Part shown: positions 15,360 to 23,042 of the stretch, piece after piece
Layout of the letters: the number at the start of each line of letters is the position of its first letter
Numbering within the stretch: the first letter of the stretch is position 1
From: Sva-07 sp031430875
Lineage (GTDB): Bacteria; Actinomycetota; Acidimicrobiia; Acidimicrobiales; Ilumatobacteraceae
Assembly (NCBI GenBank): GCA_031430875.1
Contig: JANPCI010000380.1
Location: 1-28,798, forward strand
Direction: 5' to 3'
DNA: 28,798 nucleotides
The notes under the pieces: generated by a model
Told to the model about the DNA's origin: nothing
What the model saw: only the letters and a program-made list of their open reading frames with translations
The model's database searches: none
Position numbers and translations under genes: made by a program

Positions 15360-15439
15360 CGATAGTCAAGAGCGGGCTACCCTGGCCACACTCACCAAAG
15401 TCGCGCAGCCTTGTGGCGATGGTGCCACGCAGTTTGCGC

Positions 15440-16261
15440 TCACGCTGTGACGGTGGCGATGAAGACGTGGAACCCGTCGAACTCGGTCGCTGCGCCGCCG
15501 TGGTAATCGCCCAGCACGCGCACGTCGGTGAAGCCGACCGAGTTGAGCAGCGACACGATCTCGTTCGAGGAGTACAGGTTCGAGATGAGGGCGTGGGTCT
15601 CGTGCGCGACGAGCTCGTCGTCCTGCCATTGCCACGCCTGCATTTCGCGGGTCATGGAATGCTCGGCCACATCGACGGCGGCGACCCGATGACGCACGGC
15701 GTACTCGAAGCCATCGGGCCCGAGTCGACGGGCCTGGCTCGGTGGTGGTGTCTCGTCGGCCGGCCGGGGTTGCCACCGTCGCCAGCGATCGTCGTCGAAC
15801 TCGTAGACCTCGTAATCGAGGGCCAGCACACCGCCCGGAAGCAGGTGGGCGCGGAGGCGGCGCAGGCCTTCGGTGTCGTCGGCTCGGCTGCCACCGAGCC
15901 CGAACGCGCCGCAGTTGATGATCGTGCGGTAGCGACGCGGTAGATCGAGCCGGTGGGTTGGTTGCACGTACAACACGGGCTCGCAGCCGGCGGCGCGGGC
16001 GGCGACCCGGCAGGCCTCGATCATGTCGGCCGACGCGTCGACGCCGTCGACGTCGAGTCCGTCGGCCACCCACGGCACCAGCAGCCGGCCGCTCCCGCAG
16101 CCGACGTCGAGCGCCGGCTGACCAGATGCGACGTAGGACCCGAAGAACGCAATCTCGGGTCCATCGAGGTTGAAGTTGGCCCACCAGCGGGCCATCAGCC
16201 CGTGGTGCCAGGTCGTCGCCTCGGTCGAATCGTGGCCGTCATCGTCGCTCACCGACAGCAC
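15440..16261 (-). CDS. Class I SAM-dependent methyltransferase
   Basis: This 273-residue cytoplasmic methyltransferase has the SAM motif ALDVGCGSGRLLVPW (about residues 50-64), the acidic ribose-binding end VDGVDASADMIEACR, and a post-I motif region (TIINCGAFGLGGS). The middle has a beta-rich insertion with many Trp, Arg and Glu residues (YEFDDDRWRRWQPR). The acceptor is unknown. It begins at a GTG at 16261; another GTG three codons in is possible. It overlaps the end of a small upstream frame by 13 bases. I see no link to the copper or catabolic regions. Confidence 0.87.
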   Translation of the reverse strand: MLSVSDDDGHDSTEATTWHHGLMARWWANFNLDGPEIAFFGSYVASGQPALDVGCGSGRLLVPWVADGLDVDGVDASADMIEACRVAARAAGCEPVLYVQPTHRLDLPRRYRTIINCGAFGLGGSRADDTEGLRRLRAHLLPGGVLALDYEVYEFDDDRWRRWQPRPADETPPPSQARRLGPDGFEYAVRHRVAAVDVAEHSMTREMQAWQWQDDELVAHETHALISNLYSSNEIVSLLNSVGFTDVRVLGDYHGGAATEFDGFHVFIATVTA

Positions 16262-16563
16262 CCTAGAACGACAGGTCGCGCTGGCCCCGGGAGATTGGGC
16301 TCGCCTGAGTCAGCGTCCCTGGCACCAGACCCGCCACAGGCTCCCTCGCAAATGACCAAGACCTCCACAACTGGTACCAATTCGATCGGCACGCTGCCTT
16401 GTTCGGGCGCCAGGAGTCTCCGGCGACCGGTGACCGTCGGATACGACAGGGCGAACCCGAGGACCGCGATCGTCCCATCATCCTCCTGTGTGAGCCTGAA
16501 ACAGGGCTCCTCTCGTGCCGGCTTGTTGCCGAAGACAGGCAGCCCGAGGGAGCCCCACCTCAT
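16249..16563 (-). CDS. Small hypothetical protein upstream of methyltransferase
   Basis: This frame of 104 codons begins MRWGSLGLPVFGNKPAREE and has coding-like third positions (mostly G or C) through its first 60 codons. GAGG lies about 8 bases upstream of the ATG. It overlaps the methyltransferase start by 13 bases on the same strand. No known motif is seen and the C-terminal third looks less gene-like. It occupies most of an otherwise empty 400-base stretch (16262-16668), in which I see nothing else. Confidence 0.35.
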   Translation of the reverse strand: MRWGSLGLPVFGNKPAREEPCFRLTQEDDGTIAVLGFALSYPTVTGRRRLLAPEQGSVPIELVPVVEVLVICEGACGGSGARDADSGEPNLPGPARPVVLGCCR

Positions 16564-16668
16564 GTAGTCGACCTCACAGGGTGGGGAATTTCGGTGAGCA
16601 GCTCTGAGGAAATCCACATGAGCCGGCAGGAGTGTGGATCCTCCCGCTTCATCGATGGTTGCGGGAAA

Positions 16669-18204
16669 TCAGGGGTGTCGCGTTGCGTATGCGGCTGCCT
16701 CGGTTCGGTTTCGTAGGCCAAGTTTCGACAGGATCCGCCCGACGTGGTGCTCTGCGGTCTTGGTGCTGATGAAGAGTCTGGTGCCGATCTCGGGGTTCGA
16801 CAGTCCGAGTGCGAGGAGTTCGAGCACTTCGTCCTCACGCCGTGTGAGCTCGCTTCGTCGCTTTGGGCCGGTCTTATTGGGTCCGCCAAGTTCGCGGAGC
16901 AGGGCCGCCGCCTGATCGGCGCTGCGGCGCGCGCCGAGTTCCTCGAACGTTCGGTGTGCGGCTTCCAGCTCGGCGATTGCTGCTGAGGGTCGATCGATTG
17001 AGATGACGCGGGCGAGTTCGACGCGGGCCGATGCCGCCTCGGCCGGTAACCGCGCTTCGATGAACATCGTCAGTGCTTGGTGCCAGCCTGCCCGTGCGTC
17101 GCCGTCACCAGTGGCGGTACAGAGTTTGGCGCGAGCGACTGCGGCGACCGCTCGCACGTAGGTCGATGGCTGATCGGCTGCGATCTCAACGAGACGTTCA
17201 CTCGATCGGTGAGCGGAGTCGACATCGCCCCGTGCGAGGTGCGCATCCACGCTCAAGGCCAACATTGGAACTTGGCCGTGGTGCTCGTGCGTTCCTGCAT
17301 CCAAAGCCCGATCGAGCAGCTCGACGGCGAGGTCGGGGCGCAACCTCGCGAGATGCAGCACCGACAGTGGTACTACGGCATCGTCGTGGTGGTCGAGACC
17401 GGTCAGCAACTGTTCGGCCTCTTCGAGGCGTCCCTGTCGCAGCCGAAGGTCCGCCAACCGGCACCTGGCACTCTGCCAAATGGCGATTCCCTCGGGGAGC
17501 AGGTCGAGCGCGGCGAGGAGTTCGTCCTCGGCGTCGTCCCAACGTCCGGCGGCGACGAGGATGCCCGCGTAGTGCGCCCGGCAGTGTCCCGCTACTGCCA
17601 GCAGGTTGTTGCGGCGGATCACCTGGTCGGCGGCGCGCAGCCACTCCTCGGCTCGGCTGACGTCGCGGGTCCGTTCGCATGCGGTGATCAGACCGCACAG
17701 GCAACCCTCGACGACGGGGAGTTCGGACACGTCGCCTCCGCAGATAGCAGCCAGCGCCTCGTCGAGGTAAGCCATGCCTTGGTCGATTCGGCCCGAGAAG
17801 ACCAGCATCATGCCGAGCGACGCGGTGGCGTCACACTCGAGATCATCGTCGCCGGTGCGTCGTGCCACAGCGATCGCTTCGAGGTACTGCGATCGCTGGA
17901 GCTCGAGATCGCTGCCTCCCAGTGCGTCATCGAGCACGACCCAGCCCCGGCCGTGCTCGTCGTCGGCCTGTTCGAGCAGCCGACGCGCCCGCACGATCCA
18001 GCCTCGGTGCACCGCCCACTCACCGAAGACCCAACCTCGAAACCATCCAACGGTTCGCGCCGCACGAGCAGCTGCCGGCAGGTCACCCGCATGCCGGTAC
18101 GCGACAAAGGCTTCCTCGTACCGCGCTGCCGCCATCGTGTAGTCACCTGCGCAGTGAGCGGCGCGACCGTGTTGTTCGAGTGACCTTCCGTCGACCTCAC
18201 TCAT
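16669..18204 (-). CDS. LuxR-type transcriptional regulator with N-terminal TPR repeats
   Basis: This 511-residue regulator has an N-terminal helical solenoid of TPR-like repeats (for example AAARYEEAFVAYRHAGDL, AEDELLAALDLLPEG and LEEAEQLLTGLD) over about residues 10-430. A C-terminal LuxR/GerE DNA-binding domain follows (LTRREDEVLELLALGLSNPEIGTRLFIS, then AEHHVGRILSKLGLRNRTEAAAYA). There is no N-terminal ATPase P-loop, so it resembles the TPR part of LAL regulators without the ATPase. It follows the PhyH gene by 29 bases on the same strand and may be co-transcribed. Target genes are unknown. Confidence 0.92.
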   Translation of the reverse strand: MSEVDGRSLEQHGRAAHCAGDYTMAAARYEEAFVAYRHAGDLPAAARAARTVGWFRGWVFGEWAVHRGWIVRARRLLEQADDEHGRGWVVLDDALGGSDLELQRSQYLEAIAVARRTGDDDLECDATASLGMMLVFSGRIDQGMAYLDEALAAICGGDVSELPVVEGCLCGLITACERTRDVSRAEEWLRAADQVIRRNNLLAVAGHCRAHYAGILVAAGRWDDAEDELLAALDLLPEGIAIWQSARCRLADLRLRQGRLEEAEQLLTGLDHHDDAVVPLSVLHLARLRPDLAVELLDRALDAGTHEHHGQVPMLALSVDAHLARGDVDSAHRSSERLVEIAADQPSTYVRAVAAVARAKLCTATGDGDARAGWHQALTMFIEARLPAEAASARVELARVISIDRPSAAIAELEAAHRTFEELGARRSADQAAALLRELGGPNKTGPKRRSELTRREDEVLELLALGLSNPEIGTRLFISTKTAEHHVGRILSKLGLRNRTEAAAYATRHP

Positions 18205-18233
18205 CCGCTGCAGGCTTGCACAGTCCCCGTCGC

Positions 18234-19127
18234 TCAGAGTTCGTCACGAGCGAGGAGATCGACCGGATCCTGCATGCGCACCATGCCGAGGTAGCCGCCA
18301 CCGCGCGAGATGCCGTCGTACACCGAGTAGCCGAGCACTTCCTGAGCCTGTCGTGGCAGCCCGGCGGCGATGGCGGGCGGAATCGACAGATAGTTGTTTT
18401 CCTCGGTGCGCAGCCAACCGAGGCAGTAACTCAGGTGCGCCGCCCGGCGAGGCCGGTCGGTGCTGTTCGCGCCTCCCCCATGGATAACACCGCCGGTGTA
18501 GACCAGCGCCGAGCCTGCCGGCATCTCGGCCACGACGACCTGCTCCGCGTTCGGTGTCGTCTGTTCGTCCATCGGCAGGTGGCGGTCGGGCCATCGGTGG
18601 CTGCCTGGCACGGTCCGAGTCGCGCCATTGTCGCGGGTGAAGTCGACCAAGGCGATCACCGAGGCGAGCTGCAGCTCGGGACACGGCTTCGGTACATCGA
18701 CCCATACCCCTTCGTCGCGATGCAGCCACTGATCCTGCGACCCCGGGCCACGCTCAAGGATCTGGCCAAGGTTCAACTGGAACCTGGCGCAGCTCGGGCC
18801 GAGAACCGCCGCCGCAAGGCCCAACAACACCGGATGACACATCACCTCCGTCGCGAACGTCCGCGAGATCCCCGGCACCCCAGCCACGTTCTTTGTGAAA
18901 GCACCCATGAACGCCTTCGCCATCGGGTTGAACATCGGCCCATCCGGGTCAGCCGACGCGACCGCGCTCTCGACCTCGTCGTTCACCCGGGCCACCACCT
19001 CAGCCGACAACAGACCCTCGATGATCACCGCCCCATCGCGTTCAAGAGCGGCGGCCACGTCACCCAACTCGTCGACGACCTGGAACCGCTCGATGATCTC
19101 CGTACCCGTTGCCGTGATGTTGGTCAT
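18234..19127 (-). CDS. Phytanoyl-CoA dioxygenase (PhyH) family Fe(II)/2-oxoglutarate oxygenase
   Basis: This soluble non-haem iron dioxygenase of 297 residues hydroxylates a small molecule using O2 and 2-oxoglutarate. The iron triad is His136 and Asp138 (WLHRDEGVW) and His216 (VIHGGGANST); an Arg near residue 227 is placed to bind 2-oxoglutarate. VPGSHRWPDRH and the cupin strand ALVYTGGVIHGG are typical of the family. I chose the ATG at 19127; another lies four codons upstream. The substrate is unknown, as for most bacterial PhyH proteins. It sits between a MazF-like gene and the LuxR regulator, all on the minus strand. Confidence 0.9.
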   Translation of the reverse strand: MTNITATGTEIIERFQVVDELGDVAAALERDGAVIIEGLLSAEVVARVNDEVESAVASADPDGPMFNPMAKAFMGAFTKNVAGVPGISRTFATEVMCHPVLLGLAAAVLGPSCARFQLNLGQILERGPGSQDQWLHRDEGVWVDVPKPCPELQLASVIALVDFTRDNGATRTVPGSHRWPDRHLPMDEQTTPNAEQVVVAEMPAGSALVYTGGVIHGGGANSTDRPRRAAHLSYCLGWLRTEENNYLSIPPAIAAGLPRQAQEVLGYSVYDGISRGGGYLGMVRMQDPVDLLARDEL

Positions 19128-19172
19128 GCGTCCAATCATCGCCGAACCCGGTCGACCTGAGAATCGGGCAGA

Positions 19173-19706
19173 TCACCTATTTTTGCCGTACGCAATCTGA
19201 GGGTTCGGCCGAAACCCGCCGCTACCCGACGGCGGGCCTCGACCCACGATCCACCCGACGTTTGGGGCAAAGCGCATGACAGGTGGCGCGTGATCCGGTT
19301 GGAAGGTCGTGATGACGAGCGCCGAACTCGAGCGGCTGAACGTCGAGGTGAGCAGGCCGAGGGCTCGTGGCAGGTCGATGATGACGGCGATCGTCTCTCG
19401 AATCTGCGTCAGCGCCAGGGGCCCGATGTTGCCGACTGTGCGAACTACTCGTGCCGGCGAGACGGCACGGGCGTGTTGGCATTGCGCAGCTGATGACTGC
19501 CCGAGCCCGTTGGTTGGGTCCGGCTCGATGACGACTTCGGTGCGGAAGCCTCGGAGCGTGCTCGTCAGCGGCACGACCTGGATCACCGTCGGCGCGGCGT
19601 CGAGGATGCGTTGCGCGGTGACGACGACGGCGGGATGGAGATAGCCGGCCTCGCGCCCTTGGGGTCGTGCGACGTCGAGGTTGACGATGCCACCCGAGTT
19701 CTGCAT
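19173..19706 (-). CDS. MazF/PemK-like toxin, possibly degenerate
   Basis: The first 112 residues match the MazF/PemK fold of sequence-specific mRNA endonucleases: GGIVNLDVARPQGREAGY, HPAVVVTAQRIL, VVPLTSTLRGF and the closing helix LTQIRETIAVIIDL. Two things are odd. The usual GEIW start is missing, and a 60-residue tail (from about 115) rich in Ser, Pro and Gly follows where such toxins normally stop, suggesting a lost stop codon. No intact antitoxin lies upstream: a strong ribosome site leads into a frame that looks shifted. The toxin may be inactive, or controlled from elsewhere. Confidence 0.7.
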   Translation of the reverse strand: MQNSGGIVNLDVARPQGREAGYLHPAVVVTAQRILDAAPTVIQVVPLTSTLRGFRTEVVIEPDPTNGLGQSSAAQCQHARAVSPARVVRTVGNIGPLALTQIRETIAVIIDLPRALGLLTSTFSRSSSALVITTFQPDHAPPVMRFAPNVGWIVGRGPPSGSGGFRPNPQIAYGKNR

Positions 19707-19789
19707 CGAGCCAGGCGGTCTCGTCGTTGCGGAGGTCGCTCTGGAGCTGGTGACCGATGCGGTGAACGGTGGTTCAAGCTCGTCGACAT
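19707..19789 (-). pseudogene. Possible decayed antitoxin start upstream of the MazF-like gene
   Basis: GAGGAGG (19796-19802) precedes the ATG at 19789 at good spacing, but that frame soon turns into low-complexity Arg/Pro/Ser sequence. A different frame carries coding-like third positions and reads HQLQSDLRNDETAWLDAEL just before the toxin start. An in-frame stop near 19775 cuts it off from the ATG. A frameshift in a small antitoxin gene would explain this; it is only an inference. Confidence 0.35.
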
Positions 19790-19832
19790 GCGCTGCCTCC
19801 TCATCGGTCGGTGGTCGAGTGTTGGCGATTCG

Positions 19833-20438
19833 TCAGGCGTCAATATCGGCGGCGACACCACGAGCGAGCGTGGTGAGGCGTCGGCGGTAGACCGCAACAG
19901 TCGGCGTGTCGAACTTGAACCCCTTCGGTGACAGCTCCAGCACCTCAGCCCATTCTGCTCGGCGAGCACTCGCTGCTCGACCGCGGCCGGGGGCTGCTTT
20001 GGCGAGGAACGCTGCGAGCCCACTTCGCAACCGTGCGACCACGTGATGGATCTCCTCGGCGGTATCGGCACTCTTGGCGCCCATGATCTCTTCGGAGTGC
20101 TCGGAGGCCGCCATCTGCTCCCACAGGTCCCCCTCAAATCGCTGGAGGAAGCCGTCGAGGCTTTGCGCGTATGTCCCACCGTTGTCCAGGGCGTCGAGGG
20201 CGAGGTCGACGTGGTCGTTGAAGAGGGCCACGAAGGCCGACGCGTACACGTCACCCTTGTTTCGGAAGTACTGGTAGAGCGCAGGGCGCGACATGCCGGC
20301 GGCGTCGGCGATGTTGCCCATCGACGTTGCCGCGAAGCCCCGCTCGGAGAACTGGGCGATCGCTGCGGCGTGGATGGCACGGCGTTGCAGGTCGCCGCGT
20401 TGGCCGCTGCGATCGTCGGACGCCTCGTGTGCCGCCAT
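19833..20438 (-). CDS. TetR-family transcriptional repressor
   Basis: This 201-residue regulator has an N-terminal TetR helix-turn-helix (AIHAAAIAQFSERGFAATSMGNIADAAGMSRPALYQYFRNKGDVY, about residues 20-65) and a helical ligand-binding and dimerisation domain. I use the ATG at 20438 because a 24-base palindrome (20449-20472) sits just upstream and overlaps an alternative ATG at 20456. It diverges from the LLM oxidoreductase across two operator copies, so it probably represses both that gene and itself. The effector is unknown; it may be a substrate of the oxidative pathway encoded to the right. Confidence 0.93.
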   Translation of the reverse strand: MAAHEASDDRSGQRGDLQRRAIHAAAIAQFSERGFAATSMGNIADAAGMSRPALYQYFRNKGDVYASAFVALFNDHVDLALDALDNGGTYAQSLDGFLQRFEGDLWEQMAASEHSEEIMGAKSADTAEEIHHVVARLRSGLAAFLAKAAPGRGRAASARRAEWAEVLELSPKGFKFDTPTVAVYRRRLTTLARGVAADIDA

Positions 20439-20448
20439 CTGAGTAGCT

Positions 20449-20509
20449 TGACACATTCAGCAGAATATGTCAGCCTTCCGATCCTGACAGTTTCGAACAA
20501 AATTGTCAG
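20449..20509. promoter_or_regulatory. Two matching TetR operators in the divergent promoter
   Basis: Two inverted repeats share the form TGACA-N14-TGTCA: one at 20449-20472, in which the inner bases also pair (ATTC with GAAT), and one at 20485-20508, extended to CTGACA...TGTCAG (20484-20509). Their centres are 36 bases apart. They fill the space between tetR (20438) and the LLM gene (20543). Confidence 0.82.
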
Positions 20510-20542
20510 ATCCATCCGCTACGCAAACGCAGGAGCAACTCC

Positions 20543-21511
20543 ATGACTCGACTCGGCTATCAGATCCCGAACTTCACCTACCCCGGCATCGACGGCGCCG
20601 AAATCTTCAAGAACGTCGTTGCGCAGGCCCAGGCAGCCGAGGCCGCCGGGTTCGATCGTGTCTTCGTAATGGACCACTTCTACCAACTTCCCGGGATCGG
20701 CGCCCCTGACGAGCCCATGTTCGAGTGCTACACGATGCTGTCGGCACTGGCGCAGCACACGAAGAAGGTCCGGCTCTCCGCACTGGTGACCGGCAATACC
20801 TACCGTCACCCCACGCTGCTCGCGAAGGCTGTCACGGCTCTCGACCACGTCTCGGGTGGTCGAGCGACGCTCGGCATCGGAGCGGGCTGGTTCGAACTCG
20901 AGCACAACTCTCTCGGCTTCGAGTTCGGCACCTTCGCCGACCGATTCGAAAAGCTGGAAGAGGCGCTGCAGATCATCGGACCAATGCTGCGCAACGAGAG
21001 AGTGAGCCTCAACGGCAAGCATTACCAGGTGAGCGATGCCATCAACTCTCCGGCCCCGCTGTCGAAGATCCCGATCATGATCGGTGGCTCGGGCGAGAAG
21101 AAGACACTCCGCATGGTTGCCCAGTACGCGGACGAGTCGAACCTGGTCGGCACCGCAGCTGCGGACATTCCACGCAAGCTCGCCGCGCTCGATGAGCACT
21201 GCGAGCGACTCGGCCGCAACCGCTCGGAAATCGTCGTCACCTGCCTTCAGATGGTCGTCGTCGCTCCCACGATGGAAGAAGCCGAGGCCGACCTCGCTGA
21301 GATCGCAGCGGTCAAGGGTTGGAACGACGAGATCATGGAGATGGCCAAGTCGATCCTCGTCTTCGGCGACGCTGACACGGTCGGCGAGCAACTGCAGACC
21401 GTGATGGACGCCGGCCTCGACGGGCTGACCGTGGATCTCCCAGCCAACGGCCACAACCTCGACCGCATCGCGCTGCTGGGTCAAATCGGGCGAGCGGTCA
21501 CGGCGAACTGA
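20543..21511 (+). CDS. LLM-class oxidoreductase, probably F420-dependent
   Basis: This 322-residue luciferase-like TIM-barrel enzyme uses reduced F420 (or FMN) to reduce or oxygenate a small molecule. Family marks are YQIPNFTYPG at the N-terminus, AAEAAGFDRVFVMDHFYQLP, VRLSALVTGNTYRHPTLLAKAVTALDHVSGGRATLGIGAGWFELEH, and the C-terminal PIMIGGSGEKKTLRMVAQYAD. In Actinobacteria proteins of this type are mostly F420 enzymes; that is family knowledge and not visible here. AGGAG lies 7 bases upstream of the ATG. It is divergent from tetR and under the double operator. Its stop is followed, in the same frame, by a truncated nucleotidyltransferase remnant. Confidence 0.92.
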   Translation: MTRLGYQIPNFTYPGIDGAEIFKNVVAQAQAAEAAGFDRVFVMDHFYQLPGIGAPDEPMFECYTMLSALAQHTKKVRLSALVTGNTYRHPTLLAKAVTALDHVSGGRATLGIGAGWFELEHNSLGFEFGTFADRFEKLEEALQIIGPMLRNERVSLNGKHYQVSDAINSPAPLSKIPIMIGGSGEKKTLRMVAQYADESNLVGTAAADIPRKLAALDEHCERLGRNRSEIVVTCLQMVVVAPTMEEAEADLAEIAAVKGWNDEIMEMAKSILVFGDADTVGEQLQTVMDAGLDGLTVDLPANGHNLDRIALLGQIGRAVTAN

Positions 21512-21561
21512 TCAGGGGCCAATCACCTTGCACGTCTTCAGCAACCCCGACACCGACGACG

Positions 21562-21841
21562 AAGCCCGTCAGCTCCCGTTCAACTCGACGCGGAGACGCT
21601 GCGTTCGTTCGGGAGTTCCGCCTGGGTGACTGATGCGGGTCCGATCGACGTTCTTCGTGAACTCCGCGACCGCTACGGCCGAGACGTCCCGTTCGATGTC
21701 TTGCTTGGGCGCCGTGCGGATCAGGAGATCGGCGGCGTCGTTGTCCACGTCGCCGGTCTCGAGGACATCATCGCTGCCAAGAAATTCGCGGGGCGCGACA
21801 AGGACCACGACGCACTTCGGGAGCTACGCAACACCAGCTGA
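21562..21841 (+). pseudogene. 5'-truncated nucleotidyltransferase-like (toxin-associated) remnant
   Basis: From about 21572 the frame reads LDAETLRSFGSSAWVTDAGPIDVLREL, then IGGVVVHVAGLEDIIAAKKFAGRDKDHDALRELRN, ending in a stop at 21839-21841. This resembles the C-terminal part of small nucleotidyltransferase-like proteins of the AbiEii/MenT kind; the N-terminal catalytic part is absent. The only possible internal start is a GTG at 21626. It follows the LLM gene in the same frame with no ribosome site, so it looks like a leftover piece and not a working gene. Confidence 0.6.
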
Positions 21842-22573
21842 AGCTCAGCGCAGCCGCCGACCGCGACTCTGGTGCCGGGCCATCGACCGAGAGTCTGGCC
21901 GGGCGGCTTCTGCGAATGTCCAGAAACGGACTTGTGGAGCTAAAGGGAATCCGCATTCTGCGAGACACGAACACGATCACCGCAGCTCAGAGCACATTCC
22001 TCGTCTTCACGTCTCGGGTGGTGGAGACGCCGAGCGGTCCCGACCGGTTGTCGTGGTCGAGGATGCCGCCGGGTTGGGACACCTCGACGCGGCGTTCGAC
22101 GCTTCACTCCGGACAAGATTCGTGGATTTCCTGAGCCTGGCCTGAAGACGCAATAGCGGCAGTCGTTTGTCGCAGTATGTAGACGCGCTTCGAGTCAGCG
22201 GTTCGCCACATCCCTTCGAGCGATTGAGTGCTCCCGAACGGATTGAGTGCTCCAGAACGAGCGCCAACGAACCGGCACGCAACCCGCTCAGGATCGGCAC
22301 GTACCGCTCGCTCGTTCCTCAGTTTGCCCGGAGCGATAATCGCAAGCGACAACGCACAAGGCCGCGCCGCATCGTCGGCGCTGCCGTGCGAGGGTGGCGA
22401 GCCGTCGGTTGCCGCAAGCCTCGACGGCCACGCCGGCCGGCTCGACGCTACGCAATCGCTCGACGACTACTCCACCTGCGCCGGTGAAGTCCACGAGCAA
22501 TGGGTCGGCGGAAGTGCGGGCCGCCTCGCCCGCCTACAGCTTCATGAACGAGTGATCACGGCCGTGAGCGGGA
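21842..22573. other. Gene-poor stretch with mobile-element debris
   Basis: I find no intact gene here. It contains a coding-like fragment ending ASLRTRFVDFLSLA (stop at about 22143), two 19-base tandem repeats (22222-22259), and an inverted repeat GAACGAGCG (22255-22263) with CGCTCGTTC (22309-22317). Frames are broken throughout. It is probably decayed insertion-sequence or toxin-antitoxin DNA between the LLM gene and the transposase remnant. Confidence 0.55.
22222..22259. repeat. Two tandem 19-base repeats
   Basis: GATTGAGTGCTCCCGAACG (22222-22240) is followed at once by the same sequence with one change (22241-22259). The second copy runs into the left arm of a 9-base inverted repeat. Confidence 0.9.
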
Positions 22574-22962
22574 CGCATCCGCCGGTTGTGGCTCGACGAT
22601 GGCCGACGCGTTCCGCAGCGCCGCAAGAAGCGCCTCGTCGGCATCGGCATCCAGGTCGGGGCAATGTGCCCGATCCGACCGAACGTGATCTGGGCGATGG
22701 ACTTCCAGTTCGACACACCGCCGACGGCCGCACCCTCAAGATGTTGAACGTGATCGACGAGTTCACCCTCGAAGCCCACGCCATCGCAGCCTTGTGCCGG
22801 TTCAACCACACCGGCTCACTGTTCATCCACCCCGGCGGCCCGTGGCAGAACGCCTCAATCGAGTCCTTCAATGGCCGACTTCGTGACGAGCTGCTCAACT
22901 CGTGGCGCTTCGACTCGCCCCTCGAGGCCCGCGTGATCATCGAGGACTGGCGGCTCGACTTC
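22574..22962 (+). pseudogene. IS3-type transposase remnant (frameshift and internal deletion)
   Basis: The first part reads RIRRLWLDDGRRVPQRRKKR, then PNVIWAMDFQFDT, containing the first catalytic Asp of the DDE integrase core. A one-base loss near 22716 moves the continuation (ADGRTLKMLNVIDEFTLEAHAI) to another frame. That joins directly to FNHTGSLFIHPGGPWQNASIESFNG, so roughly 45 residues with the second catalytic Asp are missing. The Glu of IESFNGRLRDELLN remains. The frame is lost after EDWRLDF, without the usual C-terminal end. It cannot be active. Confidence 0.85.
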
Positions 22963-23025
22963 TGCGGTCGAAACTCGACCGGGACGACGATGATGATGAA
23001 GGATCGCGTCGACCTGACGTCAACC

Positions 23026-23041
23026 GGTGAAAGGATTCACC
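23026..23041 (+). promoter_or_regulatory. Hairpin presenting the ribosome site of the nitronate monooxygenase gene
   Basis: GGTGAA and TTCACC form a 6-base-pair stem around an AGGA loop, ending one base before the ATG at 23043. The AGGA would be the Shine-Dalgarno sequence, exposed in the loop. Confidence 0.5.
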
Positions 23042-23042
23042 C

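Noticed and set aside
20519..21484. Minus-strand frame of 321 codons opposite the LLM gene
   Set aside because: It is a shadow; the plus-strand gene has family motifs and a good ribosome site.
21865..21895. Terminator made of GACTCT and AGAGTC
   Set aside because: The stem is only 6 base pairs with a 19-base loop and no supporting context.
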